Source of the DNA: Schaalia odontolytica
GTDB taxonomy: Bacteria; Actinomycetota; Actinomycetes; Actinomycetales; Actinomycetaceae
Length of the DNA: 64,000 nucleotides
Direction: 5' to 3'
Assembly: GCF_024584435.1 (NCBI RefSeq)
Contig: NZ_CP102197.1
Coordinates: 1,860,001-1,924,000 of the forward strand
The notes beneath the pieces were generated by a model. It was not told the origin of the DNA. It ran no database searches and saw only the letters and a program-made list of their open reading frames with translations. This document shows, piece by piece, positions 38,863 through 49,879 of this stretch. A program made the translations under genes and the position numbers. How positions within the stretch are numbered: position 1 is the first letter of the stretch; every line of letters starts with the position of its first letter.

Positions 38863-40206
38863 TCAGCGCTTGTCACCCGAGCGGCGCCGTGCCTTGCGGC
38901 GCTCGACGCGGCGCCGCTCGATCTCCTGGGCGCTGAGTGAGCCGCGGGCTCCGCTGCGCTCGGAATCGGCCTCGGGTGCCTCCCCCGTTGCCGTGGCGGC
39001 CTCGCGCTCGGCAACGCGGCGGCCTCGCGCCTTCTTCTGCAGCTCGGCCCTCTGGGCGGAGGCCTCCTTCCTGGCCCGACGCTTCTCGACGGCCAGGCTC
39101 AGCCCGCGCATCCACTGCTCGTCGGGCAGGGTCGTCCACGCCTGAGAGGCGAGGTTGCGGTACACCGTCACGATCTCGCCGACCGACATGGAGGCGGGGA
39201 AGTCCGAGGCGACGTGCTGTTTCTTGGCCCTGGATCGCAACGTCGCGAGCGTGCGCTCGTTGAGCTCGTCAACGCGCGGGTCGGAGGCGGGTGTGCCGAG
39301 CGCGGCCCTCTCCCGGTCGTAGTCCTGGAAGAAGGGCTTGGCCCACGCCTGGTAGGCGGCTTCGCGCGAGGCCAGCAGGTCGGCGTAGGCGGGTGAACCC
39401 GGTGTCGGCATGACCTTGATGGTCCAGTACGCCTGCGCGAGCGCCCACACGGACGCGGTCACCGTGTAGATGACGACGCCCATCTGGAAGAAGACACCGG
39501 AGAAGATGAACATCAGCGGCATGACGTACATCATGGAGCGCTGCGACTGGGCCATGGGGTTGTCGCCCATGTCGGGCATGTTGCGCGAGAAGGACATGCG
39601 CATGGAGACGAACTGGAGAACGACCATCATGACGATTGCGGCCACGAACACCGCGACGGCCATCGGCTGGTCGAAGGAATCGCGCAGCGTGTGCGACAGG
39701 GGAACCCCAAAGACGGTCGAGTTGACGATCTCCGAGGAAACGGATGCGTTCAGCGGGCCGAGGTGGTCGGTGGATTCGCCCCGGTAGGTGTATGTGCCGT
39801 TGGCGATAGACGATACGGCGATGATGGCGCGGTACATGCCGAAGAGGACGGGCATTTGGACCAGCATCGGCAGGCAGGAGGCAAACGGCGAGACCTTGTG
39901 CTTGCGCTGGAGGGCCTGGGTCTCCTCCATCATCTTCTGCCGACTCGCCTGGTCCTTCTTGCCCTTGTACTTCTCCTGGATCTTGCGCATCTCGGGCTGG
40001 ATGGCCTGCATGGCGCGCGAGGATCGGATCTGCTTGAGGAACAGCGGGATGATGGCGATGCGCACCAGGACGGTGAGCAGGACGATGGACAGGACCCACG
40101 CCACACCGGATCCGGAGGAGAATCCCAGGAGCACGAGGAGATCGTGGATCCACACCCACAGGTAGGAGATGGCCCACGCGAAGGGGTGGAGGATTGCGTC
40201 GAACAT
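38863..40206 (-). CDS. yidC: Membrane protein insertase YidC
   Basis: The protein has 447 aa. It helps insert membrane proteins, alone or with SecYEG. The core begins WAISYLWVWIHDLLVLLGF and contains IVLLTVLVRIAIIPLFLKQIRSSRAMQAIQPEMRKIQEKY, with the hydrophilic-groove arginine in LVRIAIIPL, followed by CLPMLVQMPVLFGMYRAI and MMYVMPLMFIFSGVFFQMGVVIYTV. The long basic C-terminal tail (RRRVERRKARRRSGDKR end) probably contacts ribosomes. Confidence 0.95.
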   Translation of the reverse strand: MFDAILHPFAWAISYLWVWIHDLLVLLGFSSGSGVAWVLSIVLLTVLVRIAIIPLFLKQIRSSRAMQAIQPEMRKIQEKYKGKKDQASRQKMMEETQALQRKHKVSPFASCLPMLVQMPVLFGMYRAIIAVSSIANGTYTYRGESTDHLGPLNASVSSEIVNSTVFGVPLSHTLRDSFDQPMAVAVFVAAIVMMVVLQFVSMRMSFSRNMPDMGDNPMAQSQRSMMYVMPLMFIFSGVFFQMGVVIYTVTASVWALAQAYWTIKVMPTPGSPAYADLLASREAAYQAWAKPFFQDYDRERAALGTPASDPRVDELNERTLATLRSRAKKQHVASDFPASMSVGEIVTVYRNLASQAWTTLPDEQWMRGLSLAVEKRRARKEASAQRAELQKKARGRRVAEREAATATGEAPEADSERSGARGSLSAQEIERRRVERRKARRRSGDKR

Positions 40207-40256
40207 GGACTATTCGCTTTCGCCGTGGCGCGTTGGCGCCGCTGTTTCGTTGTTCC

Positions 40257-40643
40257 TTAGTGGCCCGAGGCCGTCGTTGAGTCTCCGGAGAGGTCGGTGG
40301 GGTCCAGTCCCATCGGTTCGGGACGAACCCAGTTGTCGTGCCCCGCCCAATCATCGGGCGGGACCCAGGGGTCCGGCTTCCACCTGCCACGCTCGGGCAC
40401 GTGGTCCACCCCGCCCAGGCTCCAGGGGTTGCACCGCAGGAGGCGCCAGGCGCCAAGGACGAATCCCTTGATGGGTCCGTGGACACGAATCGCTTGGAGC
40501 GCGTATGTGGAGCAGCTGGGAGCGTATCGGCATCGGGGTCCGAGGGCCGGAGAAATGAAGCGCTGGTAGGCGACGATGGGCGCCGACACGATCTGGCCGA
40601 CGAGGCGTCCCAGCCGAGTCATCGTGCGTCCCACTTGCGCCAC
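40257..40643 (-). CDS. yidD: Membrane protein insertion efficiency factor YidD
   Basis: The protein has 128 aa. The conserved YidD core is present: [60 protein letters not shown]. The actinobacterial C-terminal extension is about 35 residues. The start overlaps the end of rnpA by 25 nt, and yidC follows after 50 bp. Confidence 0.95.
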   Translation of the reverse strand: MAQVGRTMTRLGRLVGQIVSAPIVAYQRFISPALGPRCRYAPSCSTYALQAIRVHGPIKGFVLGAWRLLRCNPWSLGGVDHVPERGRWKPDPWVPPDDWAGHDNWVRPEPMGLDPTDLSGDSTTASGH

Positions 40644-40972
40644 GCTTTGCTCATGACACGGTCGAGGTGCGCTCCCAGTTCCTTGGAAGAAACTCCCAGG
40701 GAGCGGCCGGAGGCCCGCACGACGACCCGGCTTCCCTCGGGAAGGTTGTCGATACGCTCGCGCATGAGGTGACGAAGCTGTCGTTTGACTCGGTTGCGAC
40801 CGTTGGCGCGCTTGATCTCCCGCTTGGGTACGACGAAACCGACGAGGCGGCTGTTGCGTTCCTCGTCGGCTCGGACGTGGACGACGACCAGCGGGTCGCC
40901 TGCGCGCGCTCCGTGTCGGATCGCGGCGGTGAAGTCCGCTGGGTCAACCATGCGGTGCGCGCGCGGCAGCAC
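40619..40972 (-). CDS. rnpA: Ribonuclease P protein component
   Basis: The protein has 117 aa. It is the basic subunit of RNase P, which matures tRNA 5' ends. The typical motif is seen as [31 protein letters not shown], with the N-terminal [13 protein letters not shown]. It starts 9 bp after rpmH. Confidence 0.95.
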   Translation of the reverse strand: MLPRAHRMVDPADFTAAIRHGARAGDPLVVVHVRADEERNSRLVGFVVPKREIKRANGRNRVKRQLRHLMRERIDNLPEGSRVVVRASGRSLGVSSKELGAHLDRVMSKAWRKWDAR

Positions 40973-40981
40973 CGGGGTGTC

Positions 40982-41122
40982 TCAGGCGGACAGCTTGGCG
41001 CGGCCCTTGCGGCGGCGGGCAGCCAGAATGGCGCGGCCGGCGCGGGTCGACATGCGCAGGCGGAAGCCGTGCGTCTTGGAACGACGACGGTTGTTGGGCT
41101 GGTAGGTCCGCTTGGTGGTCAC
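40982..41122 (-). CDS. rpmH: Ribosomal protein L34
   Basis: The protein has 46 aa, GTG start at 41122: [20 protein letters not shown], then [26 protein letters not shown]. This is the standard short, very basic L34. It is divergent from dnaA with the DnaA-box region between them, the ancestral bacterial arrangement. Confidence 0.97.
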   Translation of the reverse strand: MTTKRTYQPNNRRRSKTHGFRLRMSTRAGRAILAARRRKGRAKLSA

Positions 41123-41280
41123 GGCGATTCTCCTCGGCGGTGAGTGGTCTCCCACTCGTTATCGGTTGGGCTATCGGCCCATCGGGGCGCGATAGCGGGG
41201 ACGCGCGCCCCAAATGGGCGCAAACAAAAGTCAAGACTAAGCGGATCCGCGCGGGGAGTCAACGGGGCGGAGTTACGCAC

Positions 41281-41473
41281 CTCGTCACACACAGCATCCA
41301 CAGCTGTGCAAATCACTGTGGAACAGTATCGTCCACAGTTCGTGGATGGGGCGCGTTATCCACAGGCGGGTCGCTCTTTTGGTTTCCGCACGCTGGCGCG
41401 GACCCACAGTTGTAACTACAACTCTGTGATTCTGTGATGGTTCTCCACAGCTTCATCCCCAGTCTGTGCATAA
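41281..41473. promoter_or_regulatory. DnaA-box cluster and promoters between rpmH and dnaA
   Basis: A perfect box TTATCCACA is at 41356-41364. Variants are GCATCCACA (41294), TCGTCCACA (41329), TTCTCCACA (41441), and reverse boxes TGTTCCACA (41317-41325) and TTATGCACA (41465-41473). A nearly perfect palindrome CACAGTTGTA-AC-TACAACTCTGTG lies at 41405-41428. This region can autoregulate dnaA and may be part of the origin. Confidence 0.8.
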
Positions 41474-41569
41474 CATGTGCGCGGGCTACACTGCTCAGGT
41501 GCACAGGAGTCACGCGCATGACCACGATGCCGTGATTGAACTCACCGTCTGATCTGTCCGGAGGTTGCC

Positions 41570-43000
41570 GTGGAGTCGGATTCCCTCACACGTGCCTGGG
41601 CTGCGGCCCTCGGCGCTGTCCCCACCGATGAGCTGGGGCCCGTCGCCACGTCCATGCTGCGATCCGCCCGCCCCCTCGGTGATATCGAAGGCACGATTCT
41701 GCTGGCCGTCCCCAACGGATTCACCAAACAGTGGATCGAGGACAAGGCTCAGTCCAAGCTCACGGCCGCGCTGTCGGTCAACCTGGGCCGAACCGTGCGA
41801 ATCGCCATCACCGTTGATCCCTCCCTGGAGGTCGTCGCCGAGGACGAGGAACCCGCCCCCGTCCAGCAGAGGCCCAAGGAGAAGGCGCCTCAACCAGCCA
41901 GGAAGGAGGCGCACTCCCCCGCCCTGGTGAGTGCGCCCACCGATTCCGGTCCGACCCACCTCAATCCGAAGTTCACCTTCGACACCTTCGTCATCGGCCC
42001 CTCCAACCGTTTCGCTCACGCGGCCGCGCTGGCTGCCTCGGAGACACCCGGTACCGCGTTCAACCCGCTGTTCATCTACGGCGACTCGGGGCTGGGCAAG
42101 ACTCACCTCCTGCAGGCGATCGGACACAACGCGCTGTCGATGATGCCCCACCTGAAGGTCCGATACGTCAACTCCGAGGAGTTCACGAACGAGTTCATCA
42201 ACGCGATCCGCCTGAACAAGACGGATAACTCCCAGGTCGAGGCCTTCCACCGCCGCTACCGCGAACTCGACATCCTCCTTATTGACGATATCCAGTTCAT
42301 CGGCGACAAGGAACAGACCGTCGAGGGCTTCTTCCACACCTTCAATGCCCTGCACAGCGCGAACAAGCAGATCGTCCTGACCTCAGATCTGCCGCCCGCG
42401 CAGCTCAAGGGCTTCGAGGACCGTATGCGGTCGCGCTTCTCCTCGGGGCTACTCGTCGACGTTCAGCCGCCGGACCTGGAGACTCGCATCGCCATTCTCC
42501 ATAAGAAGGCCGACGCGGAGGGCCTCGAGGTCACGCCCGAGGTCTTTGAGTACGTGGCCTCGCGCATCTCCTCGAACATCCGGGAGCTGGAGGGCGCGCT
42601 CGTGCGCATCGGCGCGTGGGCTTCCCTCTACCAGGAGCGCATCGACCTGAACCTGGCCCAGATGATGCTCAAGGACTTCGTGTCCAATCCCGACGACAAC
42701 GAGATCACGGTGAGCCTCATCATGAGCCAGTGCGCCGTCTACTTCGGCGTCACGATTGAGCAGATGGGCTCGTCCGAACGCAGTCACAACGTCGTCGAGG
42801 CCCGCCAGATCGCCATGTACCTGTGCCGCGAGCTGACGGATCTATCGCTGCCGAAGATCGGGCAAGCCTTCGGTCGCGACCACACGACGGTCATGCACGC
42901 GAACAAGAAGATCTCGAAGCTCATGAAGGAGAAGCGCGAGACCTTCAACCACGTGTCGGAGCTTACAAATCGGATCAAGCAGAAGGCCAGGGAGTCGTAG
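41570..43000 (+). CDS. dnaA: Replication initiator DnaA
   Basis: The protein has 476 aa; GTG start follows GGAGG by 6 nt. Domain I spans residues 1-90 ([26 protein letters not shown]). Domain II is a Pro/Lys/Glu linker. Domain III AAA+ begins [24 protein letters not shown], with Walker [16 protein letters not shown] and Walker [12 protein letters not shown]. Domain IV has the box-binding signature with [22 protein letters not shown]. It opens the adjacent origin. Linker length is shorter than in Streptomyces. Confidence 0.98.
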   Translation: MESDSLTRAWAAALGAVPTDELGPVATSMLRSARPLGDIEGTILLAVPNGFTKQWIEDKAQSKLTAALSVNLGRTVRIAITVDPSLEVVAEDEEPAPVQQRPKEKAPQPARKEAHSPALVSAPTDSGPTHLNPKFTFDTFVIGPSNRFAHAAALAASETPGTAFNPLFIYGDSGLGKTHLLQAIGHNALSMMPHLKVRYVNSEEFTNEFINAIRLNKTDNSQVEAFHRRYRELDILLIDDIQFIGDKEQTVEGFFHTFNALHSANKQIVLTSDLPPAQLKGFEDRMRSRFSSGLLVDVQPPDLETRIAILHKKADAEGLEVTPEVFEYVASRISSNIRELEGALVRIGAWASLYQERIDLNLAQMMLKDFVSNPDDNEITVSLIMSQCAVYFGVTIEQMGSSERSHNVVEARQIAMYLCRELTDLSLPKIGQAFGRDHTTVMHANKKISKLMKEKRETFNHVSELTNRIKQKARES

Positions 43001-43006
43001 TAAACG

Positions 43007-43038
43007 GCGTGGGCGCGCACGAAAGTGCGCGCCCACGC
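43007..43038 (+). terminator. Terminator of dnaA
   Basis: GCGTGGGCGCGCAC-GAAA-GTGCGCGCCCACGC is a 14-bp perfect stem with a GAAA tetraloop, 6 bp after the dnaA stop. Confidence 0.85.
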
Positions 43039-43040
43039 CT

Positions 43041-43232
43041 CCATTCACAGCGGCTGTTCATAGTCGCGTGGATCAAGGCCACGGGCCTGTGGAGAAAGGG
43101 ATGGGTGCTGTGGATCTCCAAGACTTGTAGTTTCTTTCATCCACAGCCCCGCGTGGGGAGTCCACAGAAGCGTCCAGGAATGACATCACAGTAGTTTCCT
43201 TGACGTTGCGCGGATAGGGGCGTTTTTCCACA
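43041..43232. other. oriC: Probable oriC: DnaA-box cluster between dnaA and dnaN
   Basis: Boxes and near-boxes: TCATCCACA (43137-43145), TTTTCCACA (43224-43232), GAGTCCACA (43158-43166), and on the other strand TTCTCCACA (43088-43096) and AGATCCACA (43109-43117). The gap also has T-rich stretches (GTAGTTTCTTTCAT, GCGTTTTTCC) suitable for unwinding. The dnaA-dnaN gap is the origin in Streptomyces and Mycobacterium. Confidence 0.8.
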
Positions 43233-43412
43233 GAACTCACAGCCCTTATGATGGATGGAGAGATCAATGATCGTGGTTTTTTCACAGGCCGCCGCACATC
43301 GGCGCCAAGTGCCCTGGTCTTTCCGCCTGCCGACGAGGCCAGTATCGCGCCCCGTGTGGGCACACATGTGGGTAAAGTAGTCTTCGATCCGTTTTGTGTT
43401 TTGGAGGCAGCT

Positions 43413-44549
43413 ATGAAGTTCACCGTCGCCCGCGATGTTCTGGCCGAAGCCGTTTCGTGGACCGCCCGCGCGCTCCCCGTGCGTCCAGCCTCGCCGATCC
43501 TGGCTGGCGTGCGCATCAAGGCCGACGGCGACGAACTGACGCTCTCCTCCTTCGACTACGAGGTCTCTGCTAACTCCCACATTCCCGCAACCGTTGACGA
43601 GGCCGGTGAGGTGCTCGTCTCCGGTCGTCTCCTCGCGGACATCTCTAAGTCTCTGCCCTCCAAGCCCGTCTCCGTTGAGCTGGACGGACAGAAGGTCAAC
43701 CTCGTGTGCGGGTCCTCGCACTTCACGCTGGCGGTCATGCCCCTCGACGAGTATCCCCTGCTCCCGGCCCAGCCCACCGGCATCGGGGCGATCGACTCCT
43801 CGACCCTGTCGCAGGCCGTCTCCCAGGTGTCGATCGCTGCCTCCCGCGACGACACGCTTCCCCTCCTGACCGGTGTTCGCATCGAGATCAACGGGCCCTC
43901 GATCACGCTCCTGGCGACCGACCGCTACCGCCTGGCGATGCGCGAGCTCGACTGGGAGCCGACGGACACCTCGATCGAGGAGATTGCCCTGGTCAAGGCG
44001 CGCATCCTCCAGGATGTCGCCAAGTCGATGACCTCGGGCGCCAAGGTCGAGGTCGGTCTCTCCGGCGAGACCCAGCCGGGCGCGTCCTCGCTCATCGGTT
44101 TCACCGCCTCCGGTCGTCGCACGACGTCGACCCTCATGGACGGCGACTACCCCGCCGTGCGACGGCTCTTCCCCGAGTCCACGCCGATCCAGGCGGTCGT
44201 TGACCGTCATGCCCTCCTGGAGGCCGTTAAGCGCATGTCCCTGGTTGCCGAGCGCAAGACCTCGGTGCGACTGGCGTTCACCGAGGGCCAGCTGGTCCTC
44301 GAAGCCGGCCAGGGAGACAACGCGCAGGCATCGGAGGCCATCGAAGCCTCGCTGCACGGCGACGACATTTCGACCGCGTTCAACCCGCAGTTCCTCATTG
44401 ATGGCCTGCAGGTTCTGGACACCGACTTCGTCCGTTTCGGCTTTACGCACTCCACCAAGCCGGCCGTCATCACGGGCCAGAAGAAGGTCGACGAGGGCGA
44501 GGTCACCCAGTTTCGCTACCTGCTGATGCCCATCCGCTTCGGCATCTGA
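43413..44549 (+). CDS. dnaN: DNA polymerase III beta clamp
   Basis: The protein has 378 aa. ATG at 43413 is preceded by TTGGAGG; the longer open frame to 43248 is origin DNA. Landmarks of the sliding clamp: MKFTVARDVLAEAVSWTARALP, AGVRIKADGDELTLSSFDYEVSA, LVSGRLLADISKSLP, LPLLTGVRIEI, ATDRYRLAMREL, and the C-terminal YLLMPIR. It tethers the replicative polymerase. Confidence 0.98.
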   Translation: MKFTVARDVLAEAVSWTARALPVRPASPILAGVRIKADGDELTLSSFDYEVSANSHIPATVDEAGEVLVSGRLLADISKSLPSKPVSVELDGQKVNLVCGSSHFTLAVMPLDEYPLLPAQPTGIGAIDSSTLSQAVSQVSIAASRDDTLPLLTGVRIEINGPSITLLATDRYRLAMRELDWEPTDTSIEEIALVKARILQDVAKSMTSGAKVEVGLSGETQPGASSLIGFTASGRRTTSTLMDGDYPAVRRLFPESTPIQAVVDRHALLEAVKRMSLVAERKTSVRLAFTEGQLVLEAGQGDNAQASEAIEASLHGDDISTAFNPQFLIDGLQVLDTDFVRFGFTHSTKPAVITGQKKVDEGEVTQFRYLLMPIRFGI

Positions 44550-44550
44550 C

Positions 44551-45747
44551 GTGCGCGTCTCTCACCTGGCCCTCGACGACTTCCGTTCCTGGAAACACGG
44601 AGTCGTCGAGCTGCCCGCCGGAACCACGGTCCTGGTGGGCGCGAACGGCCAGGGTAAAACGAACCTCGTTGAGGCGCTGGCCTACCTGTCGGCCTTCTCT
44701 TCGCACAGGGTCGGTGCGGAGGGCGCTCTCGTTCGTATCCCCACAGACGAGGCCGAGAATCCCCCGGGCGGAGCCGTCATCCGCGCACGGATCGTCTCCT
44801 CGGGACGCGAACAGGTCGTCGAGCTGGAAATCGTGCGCGGCAAGGCCAATCGCGCGCGCATCAACAGGGCGCAGGTCAGGCCCCGCGACATCCTCGGGCT
44901 CGTGCGCACCGTTGTTTTCGCCCCCGAGGACCTCTCTCTCGTGCGCGCCGATCCCTCCGTGAGGCGATCCTTCCTGGACGACCTGGCGACCCAGCTCTCT
45001 CCCCTGCACGCTTCGGTGCGTGCCGACTTCGATCGCGTCGCCCGACAGAGGGCGGCCCTCATGAAGGCCGCGCAGGCCTCGTCGCGCAGGGGAAGAACCC
45101 CGGATCTGTCCACCCTTCACGTGTGGGATTGCCAGTTCGCCGAGCTCTCGGCACGCATCAGTGCCACCCGCGCCGCCGTCGCGGCAGCCCTCGTGGAGCC
45201 GGCGAGGCGAGCCTACGACGACGTGGCGGACTCCCCGCGCCGCCTCACTCTCGCTTTCGATGCCTCCGTCGACCGGGTGATCGGCACCGACCCGGAGGAT
45301 CCGGCCAGCGCCGACCTGACGGATGCGCAGGCCCAGGCAGAGCGGATGCTTGCCGCGCTGGCGCACGTGCGGGACAGGGAAATCGAACGCGGAGTCAACC
45401 TGGTGGGCGCACACCGCGACGACCTGTCCCTGAGCCTGGGTTCCATGCCCGTCAAGGGATATGCGTCCCACGGAGAATCCTGGTCGGTCGCTCTCGCCCT
45501 GCGCCTGGGGGCCTTCGAGCTGCTCAGCGACGGCGAGGACACCCCCATCCTCATCCTCGACGATGTCTTTGCCGAGCTCGACTCCTCGCGCCGGCAGGGC
45601 CTGGCGTCCCTCGCCTCGAGGGCGGAGCAGGTCATCGTGACCTGCGCGGTCGCCGAGGACCTGCCCTCCTCCCTCCCCCACCACGCGCTGCGCGTGCGCC
45701 TCGACGCCGAGAGGGGAACGGTCATTGACGGGGACGACCATGACTGA
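44551..45747 (+). CDS. recF: DNA repair ATPase RecF
   Basis: The protein has 398 aa and a GTG start one base after the dnaN stop. Walker A is VGANGQGKTNLVEALAYL, D-loop and signature appear near HRDDLSLSLGSMPVKGYASHGESWSVALALRLGAFELL, and Walker B is PILILDDVFAELD. It helps load RecA at gaps. The adjacency to dnaN is universal in actinobacteria. Confidence 0.97.
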   Translation: MRVSHLALDDFRSWKHGVVELPAGTTVLVGANGQGKTNLVEALAYLSAFSSHRVGAEGALVRIPTDEAENPPGGAVIRARIVSSGREQVVELEIVRGKANRARINRAQVRPRDILGLVRTVVFAPEDLSLVRADPSVRRSFLDDLATQLSPLHASVRADFDRVARQRAALMKAAQASSRRGRTPDLSTLHVWDCQFAELSARISATRAAVAAALVEPARRAYDDVADSPRRLTLAFDASVDRVIGTDPEDPASADLTDAQAQAERMLAALAHVRDREIERGVNLVGAHRDDLSLSLGSMPVKGYASHGESWSVALALRLGAFELLSDGEDTPILILDDVFAELDSSRRQGLASLASRAEQVIVTCAVAEDLPSSLPHHALRVRLDAERGTVIDGDDHD

Positions 45748-46507
45748 CCGAGAAGAACGACCCGAGGCTGTGGAACGGGCCGACGACACGGACGAGTTCG
45801 TTGTGCGAGCCCTGGAACGCGCCCAACGAGTGGCCCGCAACCACGGCTACACGCGATCGACCCTGCCCTCGTGGGGCCTCGATGAAACTCGCCCGCGTCG
45901 CTCCCTCGACGGATCCAGCGAGTACGCCGCGATCGAGACAGACGGGCTGGGAAGAATCGGGGACGAGGAGGGGGCTCAGGCACGCGCGGCCGCCCGAGCC
46001 GCCGCGTACCGGCACGTCAACGGGGTCGAGGCACCGGCCTCGTTCTCCGAAGAGGACCCGGGCGGTGATCTCGCGGCGCTGCGCCGGGCCCTGGAGGGAA
46101 CCGGCGCCTCGTGGAGCCGCTCGCCCGGCATGGCGGCCATGCGCCCGCGCTACAGGCGAGCAAACTCTCTGGGTGCCATCCTGGCCAGAACGATCAGTTC
46201 CCGAGCCTGGGATACCCCCACCAAGATGGGATCCATCATGGCCAAGTGGAGGAAGATCGTCGGTCCCCAGGTCGCCGACCACGCTCGAATCGAGACCTTC
46301 GAGGGGCACCGGCTGGTGGTTCGAACCGACTCCACCGCGTGGGCCAAGCAGCTCCAGCTTCTCCTGCCGACGATCGAGAGGCGAATCGTCGAGGAAGTCG
46401 GCTCGGGCGTGGTCGAGCAGGTCATCATTCGAGGCCCCGTTGCACCCTCGTGGAGGAAGGGCCCGTACGTGGTGCGGGGTCGAGGACCGCGCGCGGACTA
46501 CGGGTAG
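45740..46507 (+). CDS. DUF721 (DciA-type) protein, probable helicase loader
   Basis: The protein has 255 aa, starting at ATG 45740 and overlapping recF by 8 nt. The N-terminal 130 residues are acidic and of low complexity. The DUF721 domain appears as LGAILARTISSRAWDTPTKMGSIMAKWRKIVGPQVADHARIETFEGHRLVVRTDSTAWAKQLQLLLP. DciA proteins load the replicative helicase in bacteria that lack DnaC, and this place next to recF fits. Confidence 0.9.
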   Translation: MTDREERPEAVERADDTDEFVVRALERAQRVARNHGYTRSTLPSWGLDETRPRRSLDGSSEYAAIETDGLGRIGDEEGAQARAAARAAAYRHVNGVEAPASFSEEDPGGDLAALRRALEGTGASWSRSPGMAAMRPRYRRANSLGAILARTISSRAWDTPTKMGSIMAKWRKIVGPQVADHARIETFEGHRLVVRTDSTAWAKQLQLLLPTIERRIVEEVGSGVVEQVIIRGPVAPSWRKGPYVVRGRGPRADYG

Positions 46508-46607
46508 AACAAACGCGTTGAGAAGGCGTGGAAGATCACCGTGTCGACACCGAGAATTTGCTACGCTGGCGCCTGTCGGCCCGCAGCGGGCCCATCGAGG
46601 AGATGAC

Positions 46608-47483
46608 ATGAGTAATCCGTACGTGCCGCAAGGCGGTAACGCCTGGGGTGGCTATCCGCAGGGTCAACCGGGTGATCCCTATGCTGGTCAGGGTCAGCAG
46701 GGTGGCTATGGTGGCTATCCGCAGGGTGCGCCCCAGCAGGGCGGCTACCCGGGCCAGCCTCAGGCGGGTTACGGTCAGGGTCAGCCTCAGGCCTTCTACG
46801 GTGTGCCGGTTGAGCAGGGTGGCTATGGCGGTTACCCGCAGGGTGCGCCCCAGCAGGGTGGAAAGTCGAAGACTCCGCTCATCATTGGCATCGTCGCCAG
46901 CGTCGTCGTTGTCGTCCTTGTCGCCGGCGCAGCCGTGTGGATGTTGTCCAGATCGGGCGCATCCGATTCCTCTGCGGGTGCGTCCCCGAGTGGCAATTCT
47001 TCCCCGAGCGACAATTCTTCTCCCACCGCGGGTGCGTCCCCGAGCGCTGGCTCCTCGGCCCCCTCGAATGGAAACAACGGATCGTCCGGCGGCATGTACA
47101 AGGCGACGCCGGAGGGTTCCAACTCGACCTATGAGATCACCGACATCTCCCTGGGTCCGACGGACGACCAGAACGGGCAGACGATGAGGGTCGTCTTCCG
47201 CGTGACCAACAACGGGACCACCGAGGAGTTCGGGGGCATGTACCCGCACCCCTATCAGAACAACGAGCAGCTGACGGTCCCCAACTTCTTCACCACCAAG
47301 AAGCCCTCCGACTTCGAGTACACCCCGGGAAACGTTCAGGTCAAGCCCGGAGAGACGGTCGAATACGTTGGCTACTGGGTCATCAAGGACAAGAAGACCG
47401 CCGTCGAATTCAGGGACCCCAACTGGATGATCAACGAGTCCAAGGGAAAGAAGCAGCAGTACTGGACCTGGCAGCCGAAGTGA
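46608..47483 (+). CDS. DUF5067-type membrane protein with GGYPQG repeats
   Basis: The protein has 291 aa. The start is ATG 46608, 8 nt after GAGGAG; the longer frame upstream overlaps recF/DUF721 and is rejected. The first 80 residues hold repeated Gly-Gly-Tyr-Pro-Gln-Gly units, followed by a TM helix (PLIIGIVASVVVVVLVAGAAVWML), a Ser/Asn/Pro linker, and a beta-sandwich domain with TYEITDISLGPTDDQNGQTMRVVFRVTNNGTTEEFGGMY as in DUF5067. A surface role is inferred from topology. Confidence 0.8.
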   Translation: MSNPYVPQGGNAWGGYPQGQPGDPYAGQGQQGGYGGYPQGAPQQGGYPGQPQAGYGQGQPQAFYGVPVEQGGYGGYPQGAPQQGGKSKTPLIIGIVASVVVVVLVAGAAVWMLSRSGASDSSAGASPSGNSSPSDNSSPTAGASPSAGSSAPSNGNNGSSGGMYKATPEGSNSTYEITDISLGPTDDQNGQTMRVVFRVTNNGTTEEFGGMYPHPYQNNEQLTVPNFFTTKKPSDFEYTPGNVQVKPGETVEYVGYWVIKDKKTAVEFRDPNWMINESKGKKQQYWTWQPK

Positions 47484-47576
47484 TCCCGTGAGGAATCCGC
47501 CGCTTGAATGAGCGCGACACGTTCTCACAGCCGAACCAGACCGGTCGGCTCGCGCCTCACGTTGTCACGCCGAAGG

Positions 47577-47602
47577 GTGGCCCTCCTAACCGGGAGGGCC
47601 AC
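47577..47602 (+). terminator. Terminator before gyrB
   Basis: GTGGCCCTCC/GGAGGGCCAC forms a perfect 10-bp stem with a 6-nt loop. Confidence 0.75.
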
Positions 47603-47779
47603 CCTCGTTCGTCGGCGTCCACGCACCGGCGCACATGCGACTGATCACAGTCGACTTTTCGTTGCGATCAAGCAGTTTGTAGAGTAACCCTACGGGCCTG
47701 TCGTTCCCCGATGCAACCAGCATTTTTGGTAGAATCTACAAGGTTAAACATCTATTTCGCGCAATGCGAGGGGAGCCAC

Positions 47780-49804
<2,025 letters not shown>

Positions 49805-49879
49805 GACAACCCACCAACCGTCGGCGGCCGCCCGCGCGCCGCTGGCCGTGATTGAGCACAAACAACGTAAGGAACTTTC

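Noticed and set aside
45801..47483. Single 560-codon gene covering the DUF721 and DUF5067 region
   Set aside because: The upstream two thirds is an alternative frame of DUF721; a proper SD and start for the DUF5067 protein are at 46608.
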